DNA from: Kineosporia sp. NBRC 101731 | Lineage (GTDB): Bacteria; Actinomycetota; Actinomycetes; Actinomycetales; Kineosporiaceae | Direction of reading: 5' to 3' | Assembly (NCBI RefSeq): GCF_030269305.1 | Contig: NZ_BSTC01000002.1 | Coordinates: forward strand, 248,001-312,000 | DNA length: 64,000 nucleotides | In this document: in pieces, positions 1-9,070 of the stretch | Position numbering within the stretch: the stretch's first letter is position 1 | How the letters are laid out: every line of letters starts with the position of its first letter | Made by a program: the position numbers and the translations under genes | Notes under the pieces: generated by a model | Told to the model about the DNA's origin: nothing | What the model saw: only the letters and a program-made list of their open reading frames with translations | Databases searched by the model: none

Positions 1-530
1 CGGCCCCGCTCGATCAGGTGGGCCACCGCCTGCCGGGCGGCCTCCACATTGTCGATGCCGACGTGGTCGAGCGCGGTGCGGGCGGTGCGCTCCCCCAGCA
101 GCACCAGGGGCCGGCTGCCCGCCAGCCCGGCCAGGTCGACCCCGCGCAGACCGAGCGAACTGAACAGCACCCCGTCCACCCAGCTGGCCCGCGACAGGGT
201 GGTGAGCAGCTGTTTCTCCCGCAGGGGGTCGCCGCCGGACTCGTCGATCTGCACGGTGATCCCGCACGAGCTGGCGTAGTCGACCACCTCGTGTGCCAGC
301 TCACCGAAGTAGGAGACGTTGATCTCCGGCAGCACCAGCATGATGATGCCGGTGCGGCCCTGGCGCAGACTGCGCGCGACCAGGTTGGGCCGGTAGTTCA
401 GCTCTTCCAGGGCCGCCTGCACCCGCGCCCGGGTGGCCGGGGCGATGTGCTGGAAACCGTTCACCACGTTGGAGACCGTGCGCACGGAGACGCCCGCCTT
501 CTCGGCGACGTCGCGCAAGGTCACAGCCAT
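1..530 (-). CDS. LacI-family transcriptional regulator (5' part; gene runs off the left edge)
   Basis: The reading frame is open from the ATG at 530 to the window edge, about 176 residues. Residues 1-55 form a LacI helix-turn-helix: it opens MAVTLRDVAEKAGVS, followed by TVSNVVNG and the hinge helix region LNYRPNLVARSL. Then comes the start of a periplasmic-binding-protein-like sugar sensor (GIIMLVLPEINVSYFG). AGAAGG lies about 7 bases upstream of the ATG. The gene follows the GH2 glycosidase in the same direction and sits opposite a sugar ABC transporter, so it probably represses this locus until the imported glycoside or its product binds. Two 14-bp palindromes at 2614 and 2691 are the likely operators. 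The C-terminal effector domain is outside the window, so the ligand cannot be guessed. Confidence 0.93.
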   Translation of the reverse strand, partial: MAVTLRDVAEKAGVSVRTVSNVVNGFQHIAPATRARVQAALEELNYRPNLVARSLRQGRTGIIMLVLPEINVSYFGELAHEVVDYASSCGITVQIDESGGDPLREKQLLTTLSRASWVDGVLFSSLGLRGVDLAGLAGSRPLVLLGERTARTALDHVGIDNVEAARQAVAHLIERG

Positions 531-560
531 CCGCGCACCTTCTCACATCCCCCGTGAGGT

Positions 561-2540
<1,980 letters not shown>

Positions 2541-2613
2541 GTATACGGCCCTTCCGTCGAGACTTCGGTGCGAATGCGTCGTCGGCACCCGCGTGCCAGT
2601 GTGAGGCCTCCAT

Positions 2614-2627
2614 TTGCAACGATGCAA
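2614..2627. promoter_or_regulatory. Probable LacI-family operator, GH2-proximal
   Basis: TTGCAACGATGCAA is an imperfect palindrome with the central CG typical of LacI-family sites. It lies 74 bp upstream of the GH2 start and matches the site at 2691 in 13 of 14 positions. Confidence 0.72.
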
Positions 2628-2690
2628 GACGAAGTTGCGACTGCGTGAGCACGATTCCGCCGTCACCAGAAATTGCTGACCAGGCAGGCC

Positions 2691-2704
2691 TTGCATCGAT
2701 GCAA
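2691..2704. promoter_or_regulatory. Probable LacI-family operator, transporter-proximal
   Basis: TTGCATCGATGCAA is a perfect 14-bp palindrome with a central CG, 62 bp upstream of the binding-protein start. The two sites are 77 bp apart centre to centre, which would allow one regulator to control both divergent operons. Confidence 0.78.
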
Positions 2705-2765
2705 ACCGGTGTGTCAAGGTCTCGCCAAGCTTGATGCGGGCCGCACAATGAGGAGCGAATGCCGT

Positions 2766-4100
2766 ATGCGTGGTTCCCACACACGCCGAAACTTCCTGGC
2801 CATGGGAGGCGGCCTGTCGTTGGCAGGCCTTCTGTCCGCCTGTGGTTCTCCTGTGGTCACCAGCCTGACCGGCGGACAGCCGGCCACCGCGGATGTCATT
2901 TTCTGGCATCTGTTCGGCGGCGGTGACGGCGAGAACATGGCCACGATGGTCGACACCGTCCAGAAGGCGACGGGTCATTCGGTCGAGTCCACCCTGCTGT
3001 CGTGGGGAAACCCCTACTACACGAAGTTGTCCCTGGCGGCCTCCAGCAACCGGCCGCCGGACGTGGCACTGACCCACCTGTCCCGGCTACCCACCCTGGC
3101 GCAGGCCGGGCTGCTCACCCCCTGGAGCGAGACCGGGCTCGGCCAACTGGGTGTCACCCAGGACAAGTTCACCCCGGCCGCCTGGGAGAAGGCGACGATC
3201 GACGGTGAGACCTGGGCACTGCCCCTGGACACCCACCCGTTCGTCCTCTACTACAACGAGGCTCTGGCGAAGCAGGCCGGCCTGCTCAACGACGCCGGCG
3301 ACAACCTGGTCGACATCTCGGGCCGGGAGCGCTTCGTCGAGGCGCTGACCGAACTGAAGAAGGCGTCGGGCAAGTACGGCGTCACGATGCCGACGATCAC
3401 CGACCCGTCCACGGTCTGGCGCTGGTTCTACACCGTCTACAGCGGCCTGGCCGGGCCGATCGTCTCGGACTCGGGCACCGAGGTGACGGTGGACAACGAC
3501 GCCATGAACGAGGCGTTCGCGTTCATCCAGAGCCTGACCCAGGAGCTCGGGCTGATGGGGGCGAGCATCACCCCCGACCTGGCGAAGCAGCAGTTCAGCA
3601 ACGGTGACGCGGGCTTCCTGCTGGACGGCGTCTGGAACATCGCGCTGTACCGCGACGTGAAGGACCTGAAGTTCAACATGGTGCCGATCCCGGCACTGCT
3701 GGGCGACAAACCGGTGGCCTACGCCGACTCGCACGCCCTGATCATCCCCAGGTCCAGTGCGCGATCGACCGAGCGTGAGGGCTACGCCGAGCAGTTCATC
3801 CAGGGCATTCTCGGGCAGAGCGCGGTCTGGGCCGGTGGCGGTCACGTGCCGGCCTGGCTGCCGGTGCAGGAGAGCGCGGCGTTCAAGGCGCTGAGCCCGC
3901 AGAAGAACTACGTGGACGCCGCTTTCAACGCCGTTTACGACCCGGCGGGCTGGTACACCGGAGCCGGTTCGGACTTCCAGAACCAGATGGGCGGGGTCAT
4001 CTCCACCGTCATCACCGGGGCCACCAAGCCCCAGAGCGGCACCAGCCAGATCAAACGGGCACTGCGGCAGTTCGCCTCCACCAACGCGCCGGTCAGCTAA
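2766..4100 (+). CDS. Sugar ABC transporter substrate-binding lipoprotein (CUT1)
   Basis: A 444-residue extracellular solute-binding protein of family 1. The N-terminus has a twin-arginine pair (TRRNFL) and a lipobox (LLSAC), so it is probably Tat-exported and lipid-anchored. The mature part starts its first strand with DVIFWHLFGG and carries the usual two-lobe pattern. AGGAG lies 11 bases before the ATG at 2766; an upstream in-frame ATG at 2748 precedes that ribosome-binding site, so 2766 is preferred. The stop codon overlaps the Shine-Dalgarno sequence of the next permease gene, showing a tight operon. It delivers the glycoside to the two permeases downstream. Confidence 0.93.
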   Translation: MRGSHTRRNFLAMGGGLSLAGLLSACGSPVVTSLTGGQPATADVIFWHLFGGGDGENMATMVDTVQKATGHSVESTLLSWGNPYYTKLSLAASSNRPPDVALTHLSRLPTLAQAGLLTPWSETGLGQLGVTQDKFTPAAWEKATIDGETWALPLDTHPFVLYYNEALAKQAGLLNDAGDNLVDISGRERFVEALTELKKASGKYGVTMPTITDPSTVWRWFYTVYSGLAGPIVSDSGTEVTVDNDAMNEAFAFIQSLTQELGLMGASITPDLAKQQFSNGDAGFLLDGVWNIALYRDVKDLKFNMVPIPALLGDKPVAYADSHALIIPRSSARSTEREGYAEQFIQGILGQSAVWAGGGHVPAWLPVQESAAFKALSPQKNYVDAAFNAVYDPAGWYTGAGSDFQNQMGGVISTVITGATKPQSGTSQIKRALRQFASTNAPVS

Positions 4101-4111
4101 GGAGCAGACAC

Positions 4112-5050
4112 GTGACAACGACGACTACTGCTCCCGGGCCGGGTATCGCCAAGGTCGACACCACCCCGATCGACAACAGCGGGCGCGACACCAAGGCGGG
4201 CTGGCTGTTCTCCGCACCGTTCCTGGTGCTCTACACCCTGTTCCTGATCGGCCCGGTGATCGTGGGCCTGGTGATCAGCTTCTTCAACACCGCCACGGTG
4301 AAGAACGATCTGGGCGAGTTCGTGGCCCTGGAGAACTACACCGACGTGCTGGGCAACCTCGACTTCTGGAAGTCGATGTGGCACTCCACGCTGTTCACGA
4401 TCCTCACCGTGCCGTTCCTGGTGGTACTGCCCCTGCTGGCCGCGATCTTCGCCAGCCGGATCAGCCGTCACCAGTGGTTCTACCGGATCGCGTTCTTCGC
4501 GCCCTACGTGGTGCCGTCGGCCTCGGTCTGCCTGATCTTCGGCTTCATCTACGCTCCCGAGTCCGGGCTGTTCGTGAAGGCCCTCGGCCTGGTCGGACTG
4601 CCCGCGCCGGACTTCCTGGGCAGCACCGACGGCGCCTGGCTCTCGCTGACGATCCTGACCGTGTGGTGGACCTTCGGCTTCAACTTCGTGCTCTACACGG
4701 CTGCGCTGCAGGAGATCCCGGAAGAGACGTACGAGGCGGCGGCCATCGACGGGGCCTCGCCCTGGCAGCAGCTTCGCTCGATCACGGTACCGCTGCTGCG
4801 ACCCACCCTCTCTCTGGTGCTGATGCTGCAGATCCTGGCCTCGCTCAAGGTGTTCGACCAGATCTTCATCCTGCTGCAGGGTGGCCCGAACCTCAGCACC
4901 CGACCGGTGATCCAGTACATCTACGACACCGGATTCACCACCTACCGGGGCGGTTACGCAGCCGCGGCGACCATGGTCTACTTCGCGATCCTGGTCATCA
5001 TCTCCGCCGTCTGGATGCTCGCCACCCGCCGACGCGGCGCGGACGCGTGA
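4112..5050 (+). CDS. Sugar ABC transporter permease (MalF/UgpA type)
   Basis: A 312-residue inner-membrane permease with about six transmembrane segments (the first at about residues 30-52, LFSAPFLVLYTLFLIGPV). It has the EAA loop (EETYEAAAIDGASPWQQ) that contacts the ATPase. The GTG start at 4112 has AAGGAG 8 bases upstream, overlapping the previous stop codon. It forms the channel with the following MalG-type permease. No ATPase gene is present, which is usual in actinobacterial CUT1 operons that share one MsiK-type ATPase encoded elsewhere. Confidence 0.93.
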   Translation: MTTTTTAPGPGIAKVDTTPIDNSGRDTKAGWLFSAPFLVLYTLFLIGPVIVGLVISFFNTATVKNDLGEFVALENYTDVLGNLDFWKSMWHSTLFTILTVPFLVVLPLLAAIFASRISRHQWFYRIAFFAPYVVPSASVCLIFGFIYAPESGLFVKALGLVGLPAPDFLGSTDGAWLSLTILTVWWTFGFNFVLYTAALQEIPEETYEAAAIDGASPWQQLRSITVPLLRPTLSLVLMLQILASLKVFDQIFILLQGGPNLSTRPVIQYIYDTGFTTYRGGYAAAATMVYFAILVIISAVWMLATRRRGADA

Positions 5051-5067
5051 GAGAGGACCTGTAAACC

Positions 5068-5937
5068 ATGACAACCGCTACTCTTTCACGGAACAAAGAG
5101 ACCTCGAAGGCCGACAAGCTCGGCTCGAAGAGCTTCAACCGTCTCGCCGCCACCTGCCTCACCCTGTGGGCGCTGATCTGGCTGGTGCCCTTCGCCTGGG
5201 CCGTGATCACCTCGTTCCGTCCGGGCGACGAGATCACCGCCGACCCGATGAGCATCTGGTCGGACCACTGGACGCTCGACGCCTACACGAACGCGTTCAA
5301 GCTGAACTCGATCGGCTGGTGGTACCTGAACAGCTTCCTGATCTCCACGCTGTCGGTGATCTTCACCGTGGTGATCTGCTCGCTGATCGCGTTCGGCCTG
5401 GCGCACCTGCGGTTCCAGGGCAAGGGCGCACTGATGATCCTGATCCTGGCCGGCCTGATGGTGCCGATGGAGGCCCTGGTCCTGCCCCAGTTCATGGAAT
5501 TCCGCCTCCTCGGTCTGCTCGGCACCTACTGGGCGCTGATCCTGCCCGCCACGGCGTCACCAGTCGCGGTGTTCGTGTTCCGTTCGTTCCTCAAGGGCAT
5601 TCCCGATGCCCTGATCGAGGCCGCGCGCATCGACGGTGCCTCGTGGTGGCGGATCTACCGGGAGATCTGCATGCCGCTGTGCCGTCCGGCGATCTCCGCG
5701 GTGGGGATCTTCACGTTCATCACCACCTGGAACGCCTTCCTGTGGCCCCTGCTGGTGCTGACCCAGACCAAGTCGCAGACGATCCCCGTGGGTCTGAGCG
5801 GCCTGCTCGGGGCCACCGGCGTCAACCAGGCCGAGGTGCTCGCGAGCGCCGTGCTCGGTCTGCTGCCGCTGCTCGCGGTGTTCCTGGTGGCCCAGCGCCA
5901 GATCGTGCAGGGTGTGGCGAGCACGGGCATCAAGTAA
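5068..5937 (+). CDS. Sugar ABC transporter permease (MalG/UgpE type)
   Basis: A 289-residue second permease subunit with about six membrane spans. Its EAA loop reads ALIEAARIDGASWWRIYREI. It starts 17 bases after the previous stop with a purine-rich stretch (GAGAGAGGA) upstream of the ATG. It is the last gene of the three-gene uptake operon and is followed by a 38-bp palindrome, the likely terminator. Confidence 0.93.
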   Translation: MTTATLSRNKETSKADKLGSKSFNRLAATCLTLWALIWLVPFAWAVITSFRPGDEITADPMSIWSDHWTLDAYTNAFKLNSIGWWYLNSFLISTLSVIFTVVICSLIAFGLAHLRFQGKGALMILILAGLMVPMEALVLPQFMEFRLLGLLGTYWALILPATASPVAVFVFRSFLKGIPDALIEAARIDGASWWRIYREICMPLCRPAISAVGIFTFITTWNAFLWPLLVLTQTKSQTIPVGLSGLLGATGVNQAEVLASAVLGLLPLLAVFLVAQRQIVQGVASTGIK

Positions 5938-5952
5938 GCACAACCTCTTCTT

Positions 5953-5990
5953 GATCATGCAAACGTTCCCCGGGGAACGTTTGCATGATC
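5953..5990. terminator. 38-bp perfect loopless palindrome after the sugar operon
   Basis: Left arm 5953-5971 (GATCATGCAAACGTTCCCC) and right arm 5972-5990 are exact reverse complements with no spacer. The position 15 bases after the last permease gene suggests a terminator. The arms also contain GCAAACG and CGTTTGC elements reminiscent of LacI-type half sites, so a third regulatory role is possible. There is no T-tract. Confidence 0.7.
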
Positions 5991-6099
5991 ACGGCCAGTT
6001 TGGGGGGCCTTCCCCAGCGTCCATGGAGGACGAGGTACCTGGCGCACGCCTGTCGGCACGGTTCCGGAGGGCGAACCAGCGGGCCGATAGCCTTGGGCC

Positions 6100-6582
6100 G
6101 TGCCTGAGATCCTCGAGCTGCTCGTGTCGCCGGTCCACCGGTTCGAGGGCCGTCCGGCCGACGGGCCCGCCCCCGCGCCGCCCGGTGAGCTGGTGGACAA
6201 GGTCCTGGTCCGGGCCGGGCTGGGCCTGGTCGGCGACCGTTATTTCGGCAAGGCCGCCCACCGGGACGCCGCGGTCACGCTGATCGCGGCGCAGTCGCTA
6301 CCGGCCGGGGTCGGCCTGATGCAGTCGCGGCGCAACATCCTGGTCCGCGGGATCGACGTGGACTCGCTCGTGGGTCAGGTGCTCACCCTGGACTCCGGCT
6401 GCGGGCCGGTGTCGTTCGCGGTGCGGCGCCGGGCGAACCCCTGCGCCTGGATGGATGTCGTCATCGGGCCGGGTACCTTCAAGGCCCTGCGCGGCAAGGG
6501 CGGAATCCGCTGTGTGCCGCTGACCGACGGGGAGCTGCACATCGGCCCGGTCGAGGTGACCACCACCGAACCACAGACGTGA
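6100..6582 (+). CDS. MOSC-domain protein
   Basis: A 160-residue stand-alone MOSC domain (molybdenum cofactor sulfurase C-terminal type). Visible hallmarks are GDRYFGKAAHRDAAVTLI near residue 45, RRNILVRGIDVDSL near 77 and the NPCAWMD segment carrying the conserved cysteine near 113. Such domains handle the molybdenum cofactor or detoxify N-hydroxylated compounds, but single-domain members are poorly assigned. The GTG at 6100 is the first in-frame start that matches the family N-terminus. The stop codon lies inside the left arm of the terminator hairpin that follows. Confidence 0.85.
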   Translation: MPEILELLVSPVHRFEGRPADGPAPAPPGELVDKVLVRAGLGLVGDRYFGKAAHRDAAVTLIAAQSLPAGVGLMQSRRNILVRGIDVDSLVGQVLTLDSGCGPVSFAVRRRANPCAWMDVVIGPGTFKALRGKGGIRCVPLTDGELHIGPVEVTTTEPQT

Positions 6583-6617
6583 TCGGGCTTTTCCTCCTGG
6601 AGGAAAAGCCCGATCAC
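6579..6617. terminator. 19-bp stem hairpin overlapping the MOSC stop codon
   Basis: The 19-base arm at 6579-6597 (contains GGGCTTTTCCTCC) pairs exactly with 6599-6617 around a single-base loop. It sits between a rightward gene and the leftward GlsB-like gene, so it can terminate both. Confidence 0.85.
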
Positions 6618-6676
6618 GATCGGCGCAGCCGCTGGAGCCGACCCGCGAACCGGCGCCGGCGTGCGTCCACCATCGA

Positions 6677-6949
6677 TCAAATGGTGCGCCGCGAGCCCAT
6701 GTTCAACCACACGAGCAGCACGATGATGGTCCCGATGATCGAGCCGATCAGCCCGGAGGGCTGGAGGAACCCGTCGGTGGAGTCCTTGCCGAAGATCAGG
6801 TAGCCGAGGAAGCCACCGACGAACGAGCCGACGATGCCGATCACGATGGTGGTGACGATCGACATGTTCTGCCGGCCGGGCACCAGAAGTCGCGCCACGG
6901 CACCGGCAATCAGGCCGACGATGATGAGAGTAATGATCAGACCGAGCAT
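6677..6949 (-). CDS. GlsB/YeaQ/YmgE-family small membrane protein
   Basis: A 90-residue, almost wholly hydrophobic protein with three predicted membrane helices. The glycine-rich pattern is typical of the transglycosylase-associated (GlsB/YeaQ/YmgE) family: GLIAGAVARLLVPG, then GIVGSFVGGFLGYLIFG, then a GSIIGTIIVLLVW end. The ATG at 6949 has GGAGG 8 bases upstream; a longer frame exists but lacks a good site. Family members are often stress-induced, and their function is not established. Confidence 0.88.
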   Translation of the reverse strand: MLGLIITLIIVGLIAGAVARLLVPGRQNMSIVTTIVIGIVGSFVGGFLGYLIFGKDSTDGFLQPSGLIGSIIGTIIVLLVWLNMGSRRTI

Positions 6950-7027
6950 TTCGGATACCTCCATAGATTGCCGTGACCTCGAATAAACCACCCCTGAGGC
7001 TGGTCCGGTACACCCCTATGGAGGGTT

Positions 7028-7699
7028 ATGGTGACGGACGTGCCGCATCCGCCGATTCTCGTCGCCATCGTCAACGACTACGACGTAGTCACCACCGGTC
7101 TGGCCACCATGCTCGACGGCTACCGCGACCGGGTGGTGATCGCCGAACTCGATTCGAACCTGGGCGTGGACGATCACGTCGACATCGTTCTCTATGACAC
7201 GTTCGCCCAGCCGGAGTCCGACGTGGACGAACTCAGCACCCTGGTGCGCAATCCCCGGGCGAAGCGAGTCGTGGTCTACACCTGGAACTTTCACCCCGAC
7301 CTGATTCAGCGCGGTCGCGAGCAGGGCATGCACGGTTACCTGTCGAAGACGCTCTCGGCCTCGGAACTGGTGAAGTCGCTCGAGGCCGTGCACGCCGGCG
7401 AGATGGTGATCAGCCACCAGGCGCCCCGCGCGCGCACCAATCCCGGGCTCGACTGGCCGGGCCGCCCGGAGGCCCTGACCGACCGCGAGGCCGAGGTGCT
7501 GGCGCTGATCACCCAGGGCATGAGCAATGCCCAGGTGGCCGGGCTGACCTTCCTCAGCCCGAACACGATCAAGTCGTACATCCGCAGTATCTACCGCAAG
7601 ATCGGGGTCGAGAGCCGCACCCAGGCCGTGCTCTGGGGCGTCGACCACGGGTTCACCCCCGACCACCGCCGCATCGAGCACTGGCGGGGCGGGCCGTGA
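7028..7699 (+). CDS. LuxR/NarL-type response regulator
   Basis: A 223-residue regulator. The N-terminal receiver-like domain (residues 8-125) has Asp-Tyr near the start (VNDYDVV) and a candidate phospho-acceptor Asp in DIVLYDTF; the conserved Lys is in GYLSKTLSA. The C-terminal LuxR helix-turn-helix reads LTDREAEVLALITQG and then PNTIKSYIRSIYRKIGV. No sensor kinase is adjacent, so it is an orphan. Its stop codon directly abuts the stop codon of the convergent BluB-like gene with no spacer. Confidence 0.88.
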   Translation: MVTDVPHPPILVAIVNDYDVVTTGLATMLDGYRDRVVIAELDSNLGVDDHVDIVLYDTFAQPESDVDELSTLVRNPRAKRVVVYTWNFHPDLIQRGREQGMHGYLSKTLSASELVKSLEAVHAGEMVISHQAPRARTNPGLDWPGRPEALTDREAEVLALITQGMSNAQVAGLTFLSPNTIKSYIRSIYRKIGVESRTQAVLWGVDHGFTPDHRRIEHWRGGP

Positions 7700-8317
7700 T
7701 CACCAGGTCTCCTGGTGCACGAACTCCTCCAGCGGGGTGCGGGCCCGCCAGCCGTGACGTTCCAGGTCGGGAATCTCCTGCAGGGCGCTGACCGGGCCCA
7801 GGCAGAGCCAGGCCACCGGCCGGACCCCGTCGGGGATGTTCAGCAGCCCGGACAGGAACGGCTCGCGGTAGAACGACACCCAGCCCACGCCCAGGCCTTC
7901 CGCGGTCGCGGCCAGCCACAGGTTCTGGATGGCCAGGCACACCGAATACAACCCGGCGTCGGCGATCGCGTGCCGGCCCAGCACCGCCGTCCCGCCCCGC
8001 GAGGCGTCGTAGGTGACCACGACCGACAGGCCGGCCTCCATCACCCCGTCGATCTTGATCCGGGCGAAACGCTCGGCCTCCTCCCCCTCCAGCGTCGCGG
8101 CGAACACGTCGCGTTCGTGCCGCACGTGGTCGGAGAACTGCTGACGCGTGTTCCGGTCGCGGATCAGCAGGAAGTCCCAGGGCTGCGTCATGCCCACGCT
8201 CGGGGCGGCGTGCGCGGCGGCCAGGACCCGGCCCAGCGTGACCTCGTCGACGGGTTCACCCGTGAACTCGGCCCGCACGTCGCGGCGGCGGAACATCACC
8301 TCGTACAGATCTCGCAC
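7700..8317 (-). CDS. bluB: BluB-like nitroreductase-family enzyme (5,6-dimethylbenzimidazole synthase)
   Basis: A 205-residue flavin protein. The opening RRRDVRAEF and then AHAAPSVGMTQPWDFLLI match BluB, which breaks down reduced FMN to form the lower ligand of vitamin B12. The C-terminal part keeps the BluB pattern GVGWVSFY, then LCLGPV and HGWRARTPL. I chose the GTG at 8317, where similarity begins; the frame is open much further upstream only because of high GC. A general nitroreductase is the alternative. No other cobalamin genes are in the window. Confidence 0.8.
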   Translation of the reverse strand: MRDLYEVMFRRRDVRAEFTGEPVDEVTLGRVLAAAHAAPSVGMTQPWDFLLIRDRNTRQQFSDHVRHERDVFAATLEGEEAERFARIKIDGVMEAGLSVVVTYDASRGGTAVLGRHAIADAGLYSVCLAIQNLWLAATAEGLGVGWVSFYREPFLSGLLNIPDGVRPVAWLCLGPVSALQEIPDLERHGWRARTPLEEFVHQETW

Positions 8318-8374
8318 GGCAACATTGTCCGTGCCTGCCGTAGCGACCCCCTCACCGGGTCGTAGGGTCGATCC

Positions 8375-9001
8375 ATGGCTCTCATCCACAAGGCGACGCT
8401 GACCCCGTCGAAGATCGAGCTGCTCACCCCCTGGCTGCGATCGCGGGCCTGGGCGGACGGTGTCACGCAGGTCCGCCAGGTCGGCGCCTACCGTTTCGAC
8501 GACCCGGACGGTGAGGTCGGCATCGAGACCTTCCTGCTGGCCGTGCCGAACAGCGACGTGGTGCTCCAGGTCCCCCTCACCTACCGCAGTACCCCGCCGG
8601 CCGGGAACGACGAGCACCTGATCGGCACCACCGAACACTCGGTGCTCGGCACCCGCTGGGTCTACGACGGCTGCGGCGACCCGGTCTGGGCATCGGTGCT
8701 GGCCACGGTGATCCTCACCGGCGGGACCCAGGCACCCGAAATGGTGGACGACGGCAACGGTCAGGTGGTCGAGCGGACGCCCACGGCCACCGCGATCGGC
8801 TCCGGTACCCCCGGCGCCGACGTGCCGCCCGTGGTCGGCGCCCAGCCGCACGACGAGTCCGGCTACACCGTGGTCACCACCGGTGGGCCAGTGCTGGTCG
8901 TGGCCCGCGCCGTGGGCAACGAGCTGACCGGGCTCACCCAGACCCTGACCGTGCGCCGGGCGGACGCCGAACCGGTGGTGGTGGCCGGGGTCCGCGCGTA
9001 G
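8375..9001 (+). CDS. Maltokinase N-terminal cap-like protein
   Basis: A 208-residue protein that begins MALIHKATLTPSKIELLTPW, the signature of the N-terminal cap domain of actinobacterial maltokinases, here without a kinase domain. The middle (TFLLAVPNSDVVLQVPLTYR) is the conserved beta-rich core; the last 60 residues are proline- and glycine-rich. Stand-alone homologues are common in actinobacteria and are sometimes labelled glucan-branching-related without proof. The role is unknown; a link to trehalose or glycogen metabolism is only inferred from the domain. Confidence 0.72.
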   Translation: MALIHKATLTPSKIELLTPWLRSRAWADGVTQVRQVGAYRFDDPDGEVGIETFLLAVPNSDVVLQVPLTYRSTPPAGNDEHLIGTTEHSVLGTRWVYDGCGDPVWASVLATVILTGGTQAPEMVDDGNGQVVERTPTATAIGSGTPGADVPPVVGAQPHDESGYTVVTTGGPVLVVARAVGNELTGLTQTLTVRRADAEPVVVAGVRA

Positions 9002-9027
9002 GTCCCTGGCTCGACTCATGACGAAAA

Positions 9028-9052
9028 GCCCGCTCCCCCAGGGGGAGCGGGC
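9028..9052. terminator. GC-rich hairpin between convergent genes
   Basis: GCCCGCTCCCCC (9028-9039) and GGGGGAGCGGGC (9041-9052) form a perfect 12-bp stem with a one-base loop, followed by ATTCTCGT. It lies between convergent genes and can act on both strands. Confidence 0.88.
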
Positions 9053-9070
9053 CATTCTCGTCGGAATCGC

